Source: Pseudomonadota bacterium (lineage in GTDB: Bacteria; Pseudomonadota; Gammaproteobacteria; Burkholderiales; Burkholderiaceae_B). Taken from it: a DNA stretch of 64,000 nt. Below are positions 17,098 through 25,816 of the stretch, one piece after another. Made by a program: the position numbers and the translations under genes. Below the pieces are notes generated by a model. It was given only the letters and a program-made list of their open reading frames with translations. It searched no databases and had not been told where the DNA came from. Location of the stretch: contig JAEXOO010000035.1 of assembly GCA_023439305.1 (NCBI GenBank), forward strand, positions 62,001 through 126,000, read 5' to 3'. Numbering within the stretch: the first letter of the stretch is position 1; every line of letters starts with the position of its first letter.

Positions 17098-18255
17098 TTA
17101 GTTGGCCTGGCTCACCATGGTCTTGACCATGGTCCACTTGCCGTCCTTGACCTCGTAGATCGTCACGGCGATTTCCTTCAGGTCGCCATTCTTGTCGTAG
17201 GCGATGTTGTTGCTGGTGGCGCCATTGCGCTTCAGGCCGGCCAGCTTGGGCAGGTAGGCCTCGGCCTTGGACGAGCCAGCTTCTTTCATGGCGGTGATCA
17301 TGTTCCAAGCCCCATCGTAAGCGTAAGGGGCATAAACGCCGGGCTCAGCCTTGAAACGGTTCTTGTAGTCCTGAGCGAATTTCTCGCCGGCCGCCATGGT
17401 GGACAGAGGCACGCCCGCCAAGGACGCGTAGGTGCCGTCGGCTGCGCCGCCGGCCAGACGCAGGAAAGTGTCGCTGCGCGTCATTTCGCCCGATACCAGC
17501 GGGGCCTTGATGTCCAGAGTCTGCATCTGGCGCTTCATGGGGCCGGACTGAGCATCCAGGCCGCCAAAGAAAATCGCGTCAGGCTGTTTGGACTTGATGT
17601 TGGTCAGGATGGACGTGAAGTCGTTGGCTTTGTCGGTGGTGTACTCGCGGGCCACGATCTGGCCGCCCGCCTTTTCAACAGCGCGCGCCACCTGGTCGGT
17701 CAAACCCTGGCCGTAGGCCGTGCGATCGTCGATCAGCGCAACCTTCTTGGCCGCCAGATCCTTCACCATGAACTGACCGACGGCGGCGCCTTGCTGCGTG
17801 TCGCTGGTCATCATGCGGAAGGTATTGTCGTAACCCTGCTGGGTGTACTCGGGCGAGGTCGCCATGGCGATCTGTGGAATGCCGGCATCGTTGTAGACAC
17901 GCGAAGCGGGAATGGTCGTGCCCGAATTGAAATGGCCCAGGACACCGTCCACGCCATCATCCACGATCTGCTGGGCCACCTGCACAGCGGTGCGCGGGTC
18001 GGCCTGGTCGTCCTTGGCCACCAGTTCGAAACGCACGGTGTCGCCGTCAAGCTGGATTTTCTGCGCGTTCGCCTCTTCCAGGGCCAGGGTCAGGCCATTG
18101 CGCATGTCCTCGCCGTAATGAGCCTGGGGGCCGGTCAGCGGAGCGGCAAAGCCCAGCTTGATGACCTTTTCTGCAGCCAAGGCCGGCGTAGCGGCAAAGG
18201 CGGCCAATACGGCGGCCGAAACCAGACCCAGTTTGATATTTTTTGTGGACTGCAT
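17098..18255 (-). CDS. livK: Branched-chain amino acid ABC transporter substrate-binding protein
   Basis: Periplasmic binding protein that delivers Leu/Ile/Val-type amino acids to LivHM. A Sec signal peptide covers residues 1-28 (KNIKLGLVSAAVLAAF ... ATPALAA). The mature protein begins with KVIKLGFAAPLTGPQAHYG, typical of the Peripla_BP_6 family. The 385-residue length is normal. It is the first gene of the liv unit. A TTGACA hexamer about 50 bases upstream (18306-18311 read on the minus strand) could be its -35 element, but I found no good -10 partner. Confidence 0.9.
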   Translation of the reverse strand: MQSTKNIKLGLVSAAVLAAFAATPALAAEKVIKLGFAAPLTGPQAHYGEDMRNGLTLALEEANAQKIQLDGDTVRFELVAKDDQADPRTAVQVAQQIVDDGVDGVLGHFNSGTTIPASRVYNDAGIPQIAMATSPEYTQQGYDNTFRMMTSDTQQGAAVGQFMVKDLAAKKVALIDDRTAYGQGLTDQVARAVEKAGGQIVAREYTTDKANDFTSILTNIKSKQPDAIFFGGLDAQSGPMKRQMQTLDIKAPLVSGEMTRSDTFLRLAGGAADGTYASLAGVPLSTMAAGEKFAQDYKNRFKAEPGVYAPYAYDGAWNMITAMKEAGSSKAEAYLPKLAGLKRNGATSNNIAYDKNGDLKEIAVTIYEVKDGKWTMVKTMVSQAN

Positions 18256-18385
18256 GCTTGTTCTCCTAGTTTTGATGGGACCGGGCTCTTGGCCGGCCTT
18301 ACTGCTGTCAATATTACCGGGCCGCCGTTTCCGGATACGGTCCGGCGTCCCACTCCTGTCTGGGCACGCGCGTGGATAAACGCGC

Positions 18386-21300
18386 CTATCCCACCATCAT
18401 CAAGCTGGCGTTGCCGCCCGCTGCGGCCGTGTTCGTACTGACGGACACCTCGCGCACCAGGCGCTCGGCCATATATACCGCTCCTTGGCGCAACTCTTCA
18501 GTGGACAGCCCTTGCACCCCGACAATGGGGCCTTCGCGCTGGGCCACCTGAATGGCCAATTGCTCCAGCTCGTCGCCGTCGCCTTCAAACAAGACAGCAT
18601 CATAATCCGCAGAGGCCAGCTCCGACAGATCAATCTGCGCCACTCCGCCTTCGGGCAGGCCGTCCAGGCCGGCCCTGTTCAGCAGCACCGGCTGGCATGC
18701 ACTGACGGCGCAGGCCTGGATCTGCGCGCTCCAGCCCTGTTCACTGACCGGCATGCACAGCACCCGGCCGCGCGGCTGCAGCTGATAGACATTCGATTCG
18801 CCCGTGGGACCTGGCAACACAAGGCCATCCTCCCGCCAGACTTGCAGAGGCAAGTCCTGGGCGCAGCGGCTGAGCAGACGGCGCAAATACAACGGGCCGC
18901 CGGCTTTGGGGCCCGTGCCCGACAGGCCTTCCCCGCCAAATGGCTGCACACCCACGACGGCGCCCACCATGTTCCGGTTCACGTACACATTGCCGGCGCG
19001 GATACGCGACACCACACGCTGCACCGTCTCGTCCAGACGCGTATGCACGCCGAACGTCAGGCCGTAGCCGCGCTCGTTGATCTGATCGATCAAGGCATCG
19101 AGGTCCCTGCGGGCGTAGGTGATGACATGCAGCACGGGGCCGAAGATCTCGCGCTCCAGATCCTGCACCTGACCGATTTCGATCAAGGTGGGCAGCACGA
19201 AAGTGCCGCCCAATCCGGCGGGCCGTTCGCCCTGCTCGACGCTGAAACCGGCGCTGCGCATGGCGGCGATATGCTGCTCGATGCCCAGGCGCGCCTCCTC
19301 GTCGATCACCGGCCCCACATCGGTGCTGAGCAGATCCGGATTGCCGACACGCAGCTCCTGCAGCGCGCCGCGCAACATCGTCAGCACACGCTCGGCCGCT
19401 TCTTCCTGGATGCACAACAGGCGCAAGGCCGAGCAGCGCTGACCGGCAGAGTCAAAGGCGGAGTTGAGCACATCGAACACCACCTGCTCGGCCAGAGCGG
19501 AACTGTCCACCACCATGGCATTCAAACCACCTGTTTCGGCAATCAGGGGGACGACCTGGCCGTCCGGCGTCAGGCGCTGAGCCAGTTGCCGCGCCAAAGC
19601 CTTGGCCACCGCGGTCGAGCCGGTAAACAGCACGCCATTGACTTGGGAGCTGGCCACCAGCGGCGCCCCGACGCCAGGACCATCGCCTGGCAAAAGCTGC
19701 AAAGCGCCCTCCGGCACGCCGGCCCGATGCAGTAGGCGCACGGCAGCGGCGGCAATCAACGGCGTCTGTTCGGCTGGCTTGGCCAGCACCACATTGCCTG
19801 CCGCCAATGCGGCCGATACCTGCCCCAGAAAAATAGCCAAGGGAAAGTTCCAGGGACTGATACAGACCACCACGCCCAGGGGACGCTGACGGTCATTGTC
19901 GAAACAGCGCTGCACCTGGCCTGCGTAATAGCGCAGAAAATCCACTGCCTCGCGTACTTCTGCAATTGCATTGGCATAGGATTTACCCGCTTCGCGCACC
20001 AGCAGCCCCATCAGCTCTTGCATCTGGTCCTCCAGCAGCTGGGCGGCTTGCAGCAAGGCGGCGGCCCGCTCGTCCACCGGCGTGGCCTGCCAGATGGGCG
20101 CATAGTGCGAGGCCGCTTCCAGGGCGCGCCCCACATCAGCAGGGCTGGCCTCCATCACCTGTCCGACTACATCCTGATGATCCGCCGGGTTCAGCACGGC
20201 GCGAGCGCGGGCATCGTCCCACACGGGCGTATCCTGGCCCAGCAAGGGCTGGGCACGCCAGGGTTGCGCCGCGCTTTGCATCAGCGCGGCGGCCAAAGAA
20301 CCCAGGCGATGCTCGTTGCTCAAATCCAGTCCTGCGGAATTCAGCCGCTGCTCGGCCTCCCAGTACAACTGGCGCGGCAGCGGAATTTTGTCGTGCGCAC
20401 GCCCTAGCGGCTGCAATTGCAAAGCCTGTGCGACGGGATCGGCCACCAGGTGCTCCACCGGCAGATCCGCATCGCCGATCTGGTTCACAAACGACGTGTT
20501 GGCGCCATTTTCCAGCAGTCGGCGCACCAGGTAGGCCAGCAAGGTTTCGTGCGATCCGACCGGCGCGTACACGCGGCAGGGGCGGTTCAGCTTGCCCGCC
20601 TTGACCGGCCCGACCACCTCGTCATACAGCGGTTCGCCCATGCCGTGCAGGCATTGGAATTCGTACTGACCGGGGTAGTAGTTCTGGCCTGCCATGTAAT
20701 AGATGGCCGCCAGGGTCTGGGCATTGTGCGTGGCAAACTGCGGATAGACGGCCTCGGGCGCCTGCAGCAATTTACGCGCACAAGCCAGATAGGACACATC
20801 CGTGTGGACTTTGCGCGTGTAGACGGGATAGCCTTCCAGGCCGTCAACCTGGGCGCGCTTGATCTCGGAATCCCAATACGCCCCTTTAACCAATCGCAGC
20901 ATCAGTCGATGGCCGCTGCGCCGCGCCAGGTCGATCAAGTAGTCGATCACAAAGGGAGCGCGCTTCTGGTAGGCCTGCACCACAAAGCCAATGCCATTCC
21001 AGCCTGCCAGCGACGCATCAAAGCACAAGCGATCCAGCAGATCCAGTGACAGCTCCAGGCGATCCGCCTCTTCGGCGTCGATATTCAAGCCGACATCATA
21101 GTGGTGCGCCAACTGGGCCAAAGCCAGCAGACGAGGATACAGCTCGCTCATGGCACGCTCGCGCTGGGCGCGGCTGTAGCGCGGGTGCAAAGCCGACAAC
21201 TTGATGGAAATACCCGGGCCTTCGTAAATACCGCGGCCCTGGCTGGCCTTGCCGATGGCGTGAATCGCCTGCTCATAGGCCTGGTAGTAACGCTGGGCAT

Positions 21301-22165
21301 CCTCGGCCGTGGTGGCTGCCTCGCCCAGCATGTCATAGGAATAGCGAAAGCCTTTTTCCTCGAACTTGCGGCTGTTGGCCAGCGCCGAGGCAATGGTCTG
21401 ACCCGTTACGAACTGTTCGCCCATCATGCGCATGGCCACATCCACGCCTTTGCGGATCAGGGGCTCACCGCCCTTGCCTATCATCCGGGTCAGCGCAGAA
21501 GACAGGTTCTTTTCGCTGTTGACCGTGACCAGGCGGCCGGTCAGCATCAGTCCCCAGGTGGCGGCGTTCACAAACAGGGACGGCGACTCGCCCACATGGG
21601 CGCGCCAGTCGCCATGGCTAATCTTGTCGCGGATCAAAGCATCACGCGTCGCCCGATCGGGAATGCGCAGCAAGGCCTCGGCCAGGCACATCAAGGCCAC
21701 ACCTTCCTGGCTGGACAGGGAAAATTCCTGGATAAGGCCTTCCACGCCGCCGCCGGTACGCTTGGCGCGCAAGGTATTGACCAGACGCGCCGCCAACTCC
21801 TGGGCACGGGCATCCTGCGAAGCACGGGCGGCACTCAGCAACAGCGGCACGCACTCTGTTTCGGGACGGCGATAGGCTGCCGTGATAGCCGCGCGCAGCA
21901 CGCTTTGGGGCTGTACATCCTGGGCAAAAGCATAAAACGGCGCCAAAGGCGGATCGGCCGCCTCGTCGGCGGCAAGCGCTTCAGCGCCTTGCAGAAAAGA
22001 CAACTCGCCCGGAATCGCGCCGCGTTCGATGCTGTCAATGTAGGAAAGCAACGCCTGCTTGTGCAGCCAGTGCGGTGTGCATTGCAGCTTGTCCGCCGCC
22101 TGGCGCAAACGCTCGCGCAGTTCCATATCGACCTTGATTCCTAAGGTAGTGCTCGCCATGCCCAT
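18386..22165 (-). CDS. putA: Trifunctional PutA: transcriptional repressor / proline dehydrogenase / P5C dehydrogenase
   Basis: Oxidises proline to glutamate in two steps and, when proline is absent, represses its own gene. Residues 1-50 form a ribbon-helix-helix domain (TTLGIKVDMELRERLRQAA). The FAD-dependent PRODH barrel covers about 180-560 (YEGPGISIKLSALHPRYS, LVKGAYWDSEIK). The aldehyde dehydrogenase domain covers about 640-1110, with ISPWNFPLAIF, the catalytic Glu region IAETGGLNAM and the catalytic Cys in SAGQRCSALR. A C-terminal domain completes the 1259 residues, a normal size for long-type PutA. An ATG two codons downstream (MASTTLG) is an equally good start. Three palindromes upstream are candidate operators. 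Confidence 0.95.
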   Translation of the reverse strand: MGMASTTLGIKVDMELRERLRQAADKLQCTPHWLHKQALLSYIDSIERGAIPGELSFLQGAEALAADEAADPPLAPFYAFAQDVQPQSVLRAAITAAYRRPETECVPLLLSAARASQDARAQELAARLVNTLRAKRTGGGVEGLIQEFSLSSQEGVALMCLAEALLRIPDRATRDALIRDKISHGDWRAHVGESPSLFVNAATWGLMLTGRLVTVNSEKNLSSALTRMIGKGGEPLIRKGVDVAMRMMGEQFVTGQTIASALANSRKFEEKGFRYSYDMLGEAATTAEDAQRYYQAYEQAIHAIGKASQGRGIYEGPGISIKLSALHPRYSRAQRERAMSELYPRLLALAQLAHHYDVGLNIDAEEADRLELSLDLLDRLCFDASLAGWNGIGFVVQAYQKRAPFVIDYLIDLARRSGHRLMLRLVKGAYWDSEIKRAQVDGLEGYPVYTRKVHTDVSYLACARKLLQAPEAVYPQFATHNAQTLAAIYYMAGQNYYPGQYEFQCLHGMGEPLYDEVVGPVKAGKLNRPCRVYAPVGSHETLLAYLVRRLLENGANTSFVNQIGDADLPVEHLVADPVAQALQLQPLGRAHDKIPLPRQLYWEAEQRLNSAGLDLSNEHRLGSLAAALMQSAAQPWRAQPLLGQDTPVWDDARARAVLNPADHQDVVGQVMEASPADVGRALEAASHYAPIWQATPVDERAAALLQAAQLLEDQMQELMGLLVREAGKSYANAIAEVREAVDFLRYYAGQVQRCFDNDRQRPLGVVVCISPWNFPLAIFLGQVSAALAAGNVVLAKPAEQTPLIAAAAVRLLHRAGVPEGALQLLPGDGPGVGAPLVASSQVNGVLFTGSTAVAKALARQLAQRLTPDGQVVPLIAETGGLNAMVVDSSALAEQVVFDVLNSAFDSAGQRCSALRLLCIQEEAAERVLTMLRGALQELRVGNPDLLSTDVGPVIDEEARLGIEQHIAAMRSAGFSVEQGERPAGLGGTFVLPTLIEIGQVQDLEREIFGPVLHVITYARRDLDALIDQINERGYGLTFGVHTRLDETVQRVVSRIRAGNVYVNRNMVGAVVGVQPFGGEGLSGTGPKAGGPLYLRRLLSRCAQDLPLQVWREDGLVLPGPTGESNVYQLQPRGRVLCMPVSEQGWSAQIQACAVSACQPVLLNRAGLDGLPEGGVAQIDLSELASADYDAVLFEGDGDELEQLAIQVAQREGPIVGVQGLSTEELRQGAVYMAERLVREVSVSTNTAAAGGNASLMMVG

Positions 22166-22216
22166 ATCCCAATGAAAAAAATGCCTGCCGCATCAATTTA
22201 CCGAGATACTACTGCC

Positions 22217-22270
22217 GGTTAACCTTTTTCAACCATTAAGGTTAACCCGAATTCTGAAAAGGTTAACCTT
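22217..22270. promoter_or_regulatory. Three GGTTAACC palindromes upstream of putA (candidate PutA operators)
   Basis: GGTTAACC occurs at 22217-22224, 22240-22247 and 22261-22268. The last two are extended to AAGGTTAACC and the fully palindromic AAGGTTAACCTT. Centre-to-centre spacing is 23 and 21 bases, close to two helical turns. The third copy overlaps the stop codon of pqiC. PutA proteins with a ribbon-helix-helix domain repress their own promoter in E. coli, so these are likely its sites, but the motif differs from the E. coli one. Confidence 0.6.
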
Positions 22271-22874
22271 GGCAGTTTGCCGAGTTAACCGCTGCTGCAG
22301 GAAGCGGAATTCCTTGCATCTGCGCGGCCAGAGCATCAGCCAGTCGGCTCTGCAGACGACGGTGGGCATCGACCAGCTCCGGCACAGAGGAAGCCGGCTC
22401 CGAGTCCAGCCATCGGCATTGATAGGCCGGTGCCTTGAAGCCCACCGGCCGCAGGGTCCAACTCAGTTCCAGCGTGGCTCGCTCGCCGTACACGGACTCA
22501 AAGCGCTGCACCGCCATATCCAGGCGCCAGAATGGCGTCTTGCCGGCCGTATCGGCCAACTGCGGGACGCCCAAGCGGCTTTGCAGTCCGGACACCAGAG
22601 CCAGGGACAGTTCATCGGGCAAGGGCGACGCCCATTGGCTGTCGTTGAGCAGACGCACTTGCGCGCCTGGCGGCACGGTCAATACGACAGGACGACGGTC
22701 CAACTGGGAAGGCACATCCACCCGTCGCAACTGAAACCCGCTCCAGCCGGATACTGGCGCGGCCGACGGCGCTGACGGCAGCGGCCCCAGCAAGGTGTAG
22801 TAGGTGGGTTCGGTGCCGGCACAAGCAGACAACAGGCCCAGAACAGCAAAAACAGGGGCAAGGCGGGACATCAT
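22263..22874 (-). CDS. pqiC: PqiC-like outer-membrane lipoprotein (DUF330/ABC auxiliary)
   Basis: A lipoprotein that partners PqiB in an intermembrane lipid-transport conduit. The signal peptide ends at a lipobox LLSAC with the acylated Cys at residue 18. The mature protein shows YYTLLGPLP and RPVVLTVPPGAQVRLLNDSQWASPL, typical of the PqiC family. Its length of 203 residues is normal. Its ATG overlaps the pqiB stop by four bases. The stop codon lies inside a candidate putA operator. Confidence 0.87.
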   Translation of the reverse strand: MMSRLAPVFAVLGLLSACAGTEPTYYTLLGPLPSAPSAAPVSGWSGFQLRRVDVPSQLDRRPVVLTVPPGAQVRLLNDSQWASPLPDELSLALVSGLQSRLGVPQLADTAGKTPFWRLDMAVQRFESVYGERATLELSWTLRPVGFKAPAYQCRWLDSEPASSVPELVDAHRRLQSRLADALAAQMQGIPLPAAAVNSANCQG

Positions 22875-24541
22875 GGTTTGGGCTCCGGCAAGACATCGGC
22901 CGACCGCCCACGCAGCAAGGAGGACGGCTGGCTCTGCAAGGTATCGCTCAGATCGCGCAAGGAGCGCAAGGAACGATTCAATTCACGCAAGGACTGATCT
23001 ACAGACGCGTTCAAGGGCGAGTCGGACTCCAGCATGGCCCCCAGCTTCTGGACAGCCTGATCAATGGACTTGAGCGTGCCATTGAGCTGCGGCACCGTGG
23101 CTTTGTCCATCTGCTTAAGCACTTTGGACAAATCCGCCAGGCCGCGCTGCAGATCCTTGCCGATCTGGTCAAACGGCACGGCCGCGATCTTGGTGACGAT
23201 ATCGCTGACCTGCTCCTGCAGGCGATCGAAGTCGCCGGCAATGACCGGAATGACCATGGGCTGCGCCTTGGCGTCGAAATCCACCTTGGGCGTCTTGTCG
23301 AAAAACTCCAGGGCGATGTATTGCTGGCCGGTAATGAGACTGGCCGGACGCATCTGGGCGCGCAAGCCCCGCTCCACCATGGGGCCGAACAAGGAGCGCA
23401 CCGGATCGTCGCCTTTCAAGGCGGAGCTTTCTATCTGTTCGTAGATGCGGCCGAAGCGCTGCGGGTAGATACGCGCCTTGACCAGGGCATAGAATCGCTT
23501 GCCCTCGAAATCGTATTCCAGATCCACATCGTAGACCTGACCCAGCTCCAAGCCGCGGAACTCGACCTTGGAACCCACCAGCAAGCCCTTGATGGACTGA
23601 TGGAAATGGAAATTCAGCTCCACAGCCGGACCGTCCGGCTCGGCCATGGCCTGCTCCTTGGTCGAGAACAGCTCAAATTCCTCGTTGGCCTTGGCCTGCT
23701 CCGCCGACTCTCCTTCCATCTGCTCAAAGGCCAGCCCGCCGGCCAAGGCCGAGACCAGCGAATGGGTGCGCACGTTAAAGCCATTGGAGTCCAACGTCAT
23801 GTTCACGCCGCTGACATTCCAGAAGCGCGAACCCTGAGTCACAAATTGATCATTAGGCGAATCCACAAAGACCTGCACCCGCACGCCGTGCCCTTCCGGG
23901 TCCAGCTCGTAGCCGATCAGTTGCCCCACCTGAATACCCTTGTAGTAAAGCGGCGAGCCCAGGTCCAGCGAGCCCAGCGCCGGCGCGGTCAGCACAAAAC
24001 GTTTTCCAGGACGACCGCTGATGACTTCGGGCGGACTTTCCAGTCCGGTGAAGTCAAAGGCAGGTTCGCCTTTTTCCAACGCCTGCGGCGCATCCACACC
24101 GATATATACACCTGACAACAAGGTTCCCAGGCCGGATACGCCGCTCAGGCCCAGGCGCGGGCGCACGACCCAGAAACGCGCATCCTTCTGGGTGATGAAT
24201 TCGGCCCCCTCACGTTCCAGCTGGGCCGTCACAATAACCCGGCGCCGGTCCGGCGCCACCTGAATATCGGAAATCGTGCCCACATTCACTTCGCGGTAGC
24301 GCAATTTGGTCTGATCCACGACCAAGCCGTCGGCCGAGTCGAAACTGATGGTGATACGCGGCCCCGTCAGCACCCAGTTGCGCACCACCAAAGAGGCTCC
24401 GACCAGGGCGGCGGCGATAGGCAGAATCCATATCCACGAAAAACGCGAGCGTTGCGCCTGAATGACACGCGGCTGGACCGGCTCCTGCGGTCGGCCCGCC
24501 GGCGGCGGATCGCCCGCTTTCGTAGTGTTCGTATCGTCCAC
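22871..24541 (-). CDS. pqiB: PqiB, MCE/MlaD-domain lipid-transport protein
   Basis: Membrane-anchored periplasmic protein that forms a tunnel of stacked MCE rings between the inner and outer membranes. A single transmembrane helix (about 34-54, SWIWILPIAAALVGASLVV) follows a short cytoplasmic tail. Three MCE repeats are visible, beginning near residues 55 (GPRITISFDSADGL), 170 and 300. A long helical region (about 430-540) rich in Leu and Lys/Asp continues to the C-terminus, as expected for the central channel helices. It lies between pqiA and pqiC in the usual order. Confidence 0.92.
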   Translation of the reverse strand: MDDTNTTKAGDPPPAGRPQEPVQPRVIQAQRSRFSWIWILPIAAALVGASLVVRNWVLTGPRITISFDSADGLVVDQTKLRYREVNVGTISDIQVAPDRRRVIVTAQLEREGAEFITQKDARFWVVRPRLGLSGVSGLGTLLSGVYIGVDAPQALEKGEPAFDFTGLESPPEVISGRPGKRFVLTAPALGSLDLGSPLYYKGIQVGQLIGYELDPEGHGVRVQVFVDSPNDQFVTQGSRFWNVSGVNMTLDSNGFNVRTHSLVSALAGGLAFEQMEGESAEQAKANEEFELFSTKEQAMAEPDGPAVELNFHFHQSIKGLLVGSKVEFRGLELGQVYDVDLEYDFEGKRFYALVKARIYPQRFGRIYEQIESSALKGDDPVRSLFGPMVERGLRAQMRPASLITGQQYIALEFFDKTPKVDFDAKAQPMVIPVIAGDFDRLQEQVSDIVTKIAAVPFDQIGKDLQRGLADLSKVLKQMDKATVPQLNGTLKSIDQAVQKLGAMLESDSPLNASVDQSLRELNRSLRSLRDLSDTLQSQPSSLLRGRSADVLPEPKP

Positions 24542-24550
24542 GTTATATCC

Positions 24551-25813
24551 TCAAGAAGCGTGTGGCATGGGCAAGGACTTGCCGTCGTCCGTCGTTGGAG
24601 TTTCTCTGTCCCAGCCTTCGCGCGGATCATAGCTGAGCGCAGCCAGCATCGTCAGCACGACTACCAGCCCGAAGCTGACGGCGCCGGGTCCGGGAATGAT
24701 CTGCGAAAGACCGGGGAAATTGGCCAGGGCCGCCATGAGCACGACGACGAACACATCCAGCATGGACCACTGGCCGATCAGCTCGACCATATCGTAGAGC
24801 CGGTTGCGCTGCCGTTGAACCGCGTTGCCGCGCCAGCGTCGGCCCAGCAGCAATACGCCCAGAGCCAGCAGCTTGGTGATGGGCACCACAATACTGGCGA
24901 CAAATACGATGATGGCCAGATCCCAGGACCCCAATTCCCATAGCTGTATGACGCCGCCCAGAATGGTATGGGCGCTGCTGCCCACAATGCTGCGCAGCTC
25001 CATGACCGGCAACACATTGGCGGGAATGTAGAAAATGCAGGCCGTGAACGCCAGAGCGGCGGTACGGGCGCGGCTGTTGGGCTTGCGCTTGTGCAGCACG
25101 GCGCCGCAGCGCTCGCAATCGGCCGGGCCGTCAGCCTGCACCAGGCCGCAATGCCCGCAGGCCAGCCAGTCGTCCTGGGCGGTGTCCGCCTGCGCCATCG
25201 GCACTTGGCCGGCATCTTCAGCCCAGATCCACAGGCGGCGCGCCGTCAGCCGGCTCAGCCCCGTCAGCAGAAAAGTCAGCACAAAGAAAGCATACAGGCC
25301 TGGCGCCACCGTCAGATGTCCAATGCCCGCAAATTTCACGATAGCCACCAACAGCCCCAGGAACAGCACCGCCGTCATGGACCAGTGTTCCAAGTGGCTG
25401 AGCACACGCAGACCCAGCCCGAAATCGCCTGGCAACGGCCGTCGGCGGGCGATCAGCCCCAAAGCCCAGAACTGAAACACCAGTTGGAACAACGGCAGCC
25501 AGAAACCGACCAGCCCCGCCATGATGGACAAGCCATAATGGCCTTGCTGCCAGATCAGCAACAAGGCCTTGGGAAAGGTGGGAGACACGGTCTTGCCCGC
25601 CATGCCCAGGACGACGACTGGAAATAAGTTGGCAATCAGGAACAGAATGAAAACCGCCAACACCACCGCCTGCCATTGGCGCGGTGTGTAGCGGCTGTGG
25701 CGGTAAAGCTCGGCATCGCAGCGTATGCAGCGAGCGAGCCCCGCGCCTTGCAGAGGGACCCGCTCGTGAACCGTGTCACAATGCGTGCAGGCTACAAGCG
25801 GGCGAACCCCCAT
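24551..25813 (-). CDS. pqiA: PqiA integral membrane protein
   Basis: Inner-membrane partner of PqiB. Two homologous halves are visible, each starting with a zinc-ribbon-like CxxC pair. The first has CTHCDTVHE and CIRCDAELY; the second (about residue 215) has CGHCGLVQ and CERCGAVLH. Each half is followed by about four hydrophobic segments with the SxxxPxxKLxxLG-like loop (VVPITKLLALGVL). The 420 residues match the family. It starts 3 bases after the clpA stop, so clpS-clpA-pqiABC may be one transcript. Confidence 0.92.
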   Translation of the reverse strand: MGVRPLVACTHCDTVHERVPLQGAGLARCIRCDAELYRHSRYTPRQWQAVVLAVFILFLIANLFPVVVLGMAGKTVSPTFPKALLLIWQQGHYGLSIMAGLVGFWLPLFQLVFQFWALGLIARRRPLPGDFGLGLRVLSHLEHWSMTAVLFLGLLVAIVKFAGIGHLTVAPGLYAFFVLTFLLTGLSRLTARRLWIWAEDAGQVPMAQADTAQDDWLACGHCGLVQADGPADCERCGAVLHKRKPNSRARTAALAFTACIFYIPANVLPVMELRSIVGSSAHTILGGVIQLWELGSWDLAIIVFVASIVVPITKLLALGVLLLGRRWRGNAVQRQRNRLYDMVELIGQWSMLDVFVVVLMAALANFPGLSQIIPGPGAVSFGLVVVLTMLAALSYDPREGWDRETPTTDDGKSLPMPHAS

Positions 25814-25816
25814 GGT

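Noticed and set aside
16462..18441. Open frame of 659 codons on the plus strand opposite livH/livK
   Set aside because: It crosses the whole livK gene and part of livH in antisense and shows no domain or ribosome site. High G+C DNA commonly leaves such frames open.
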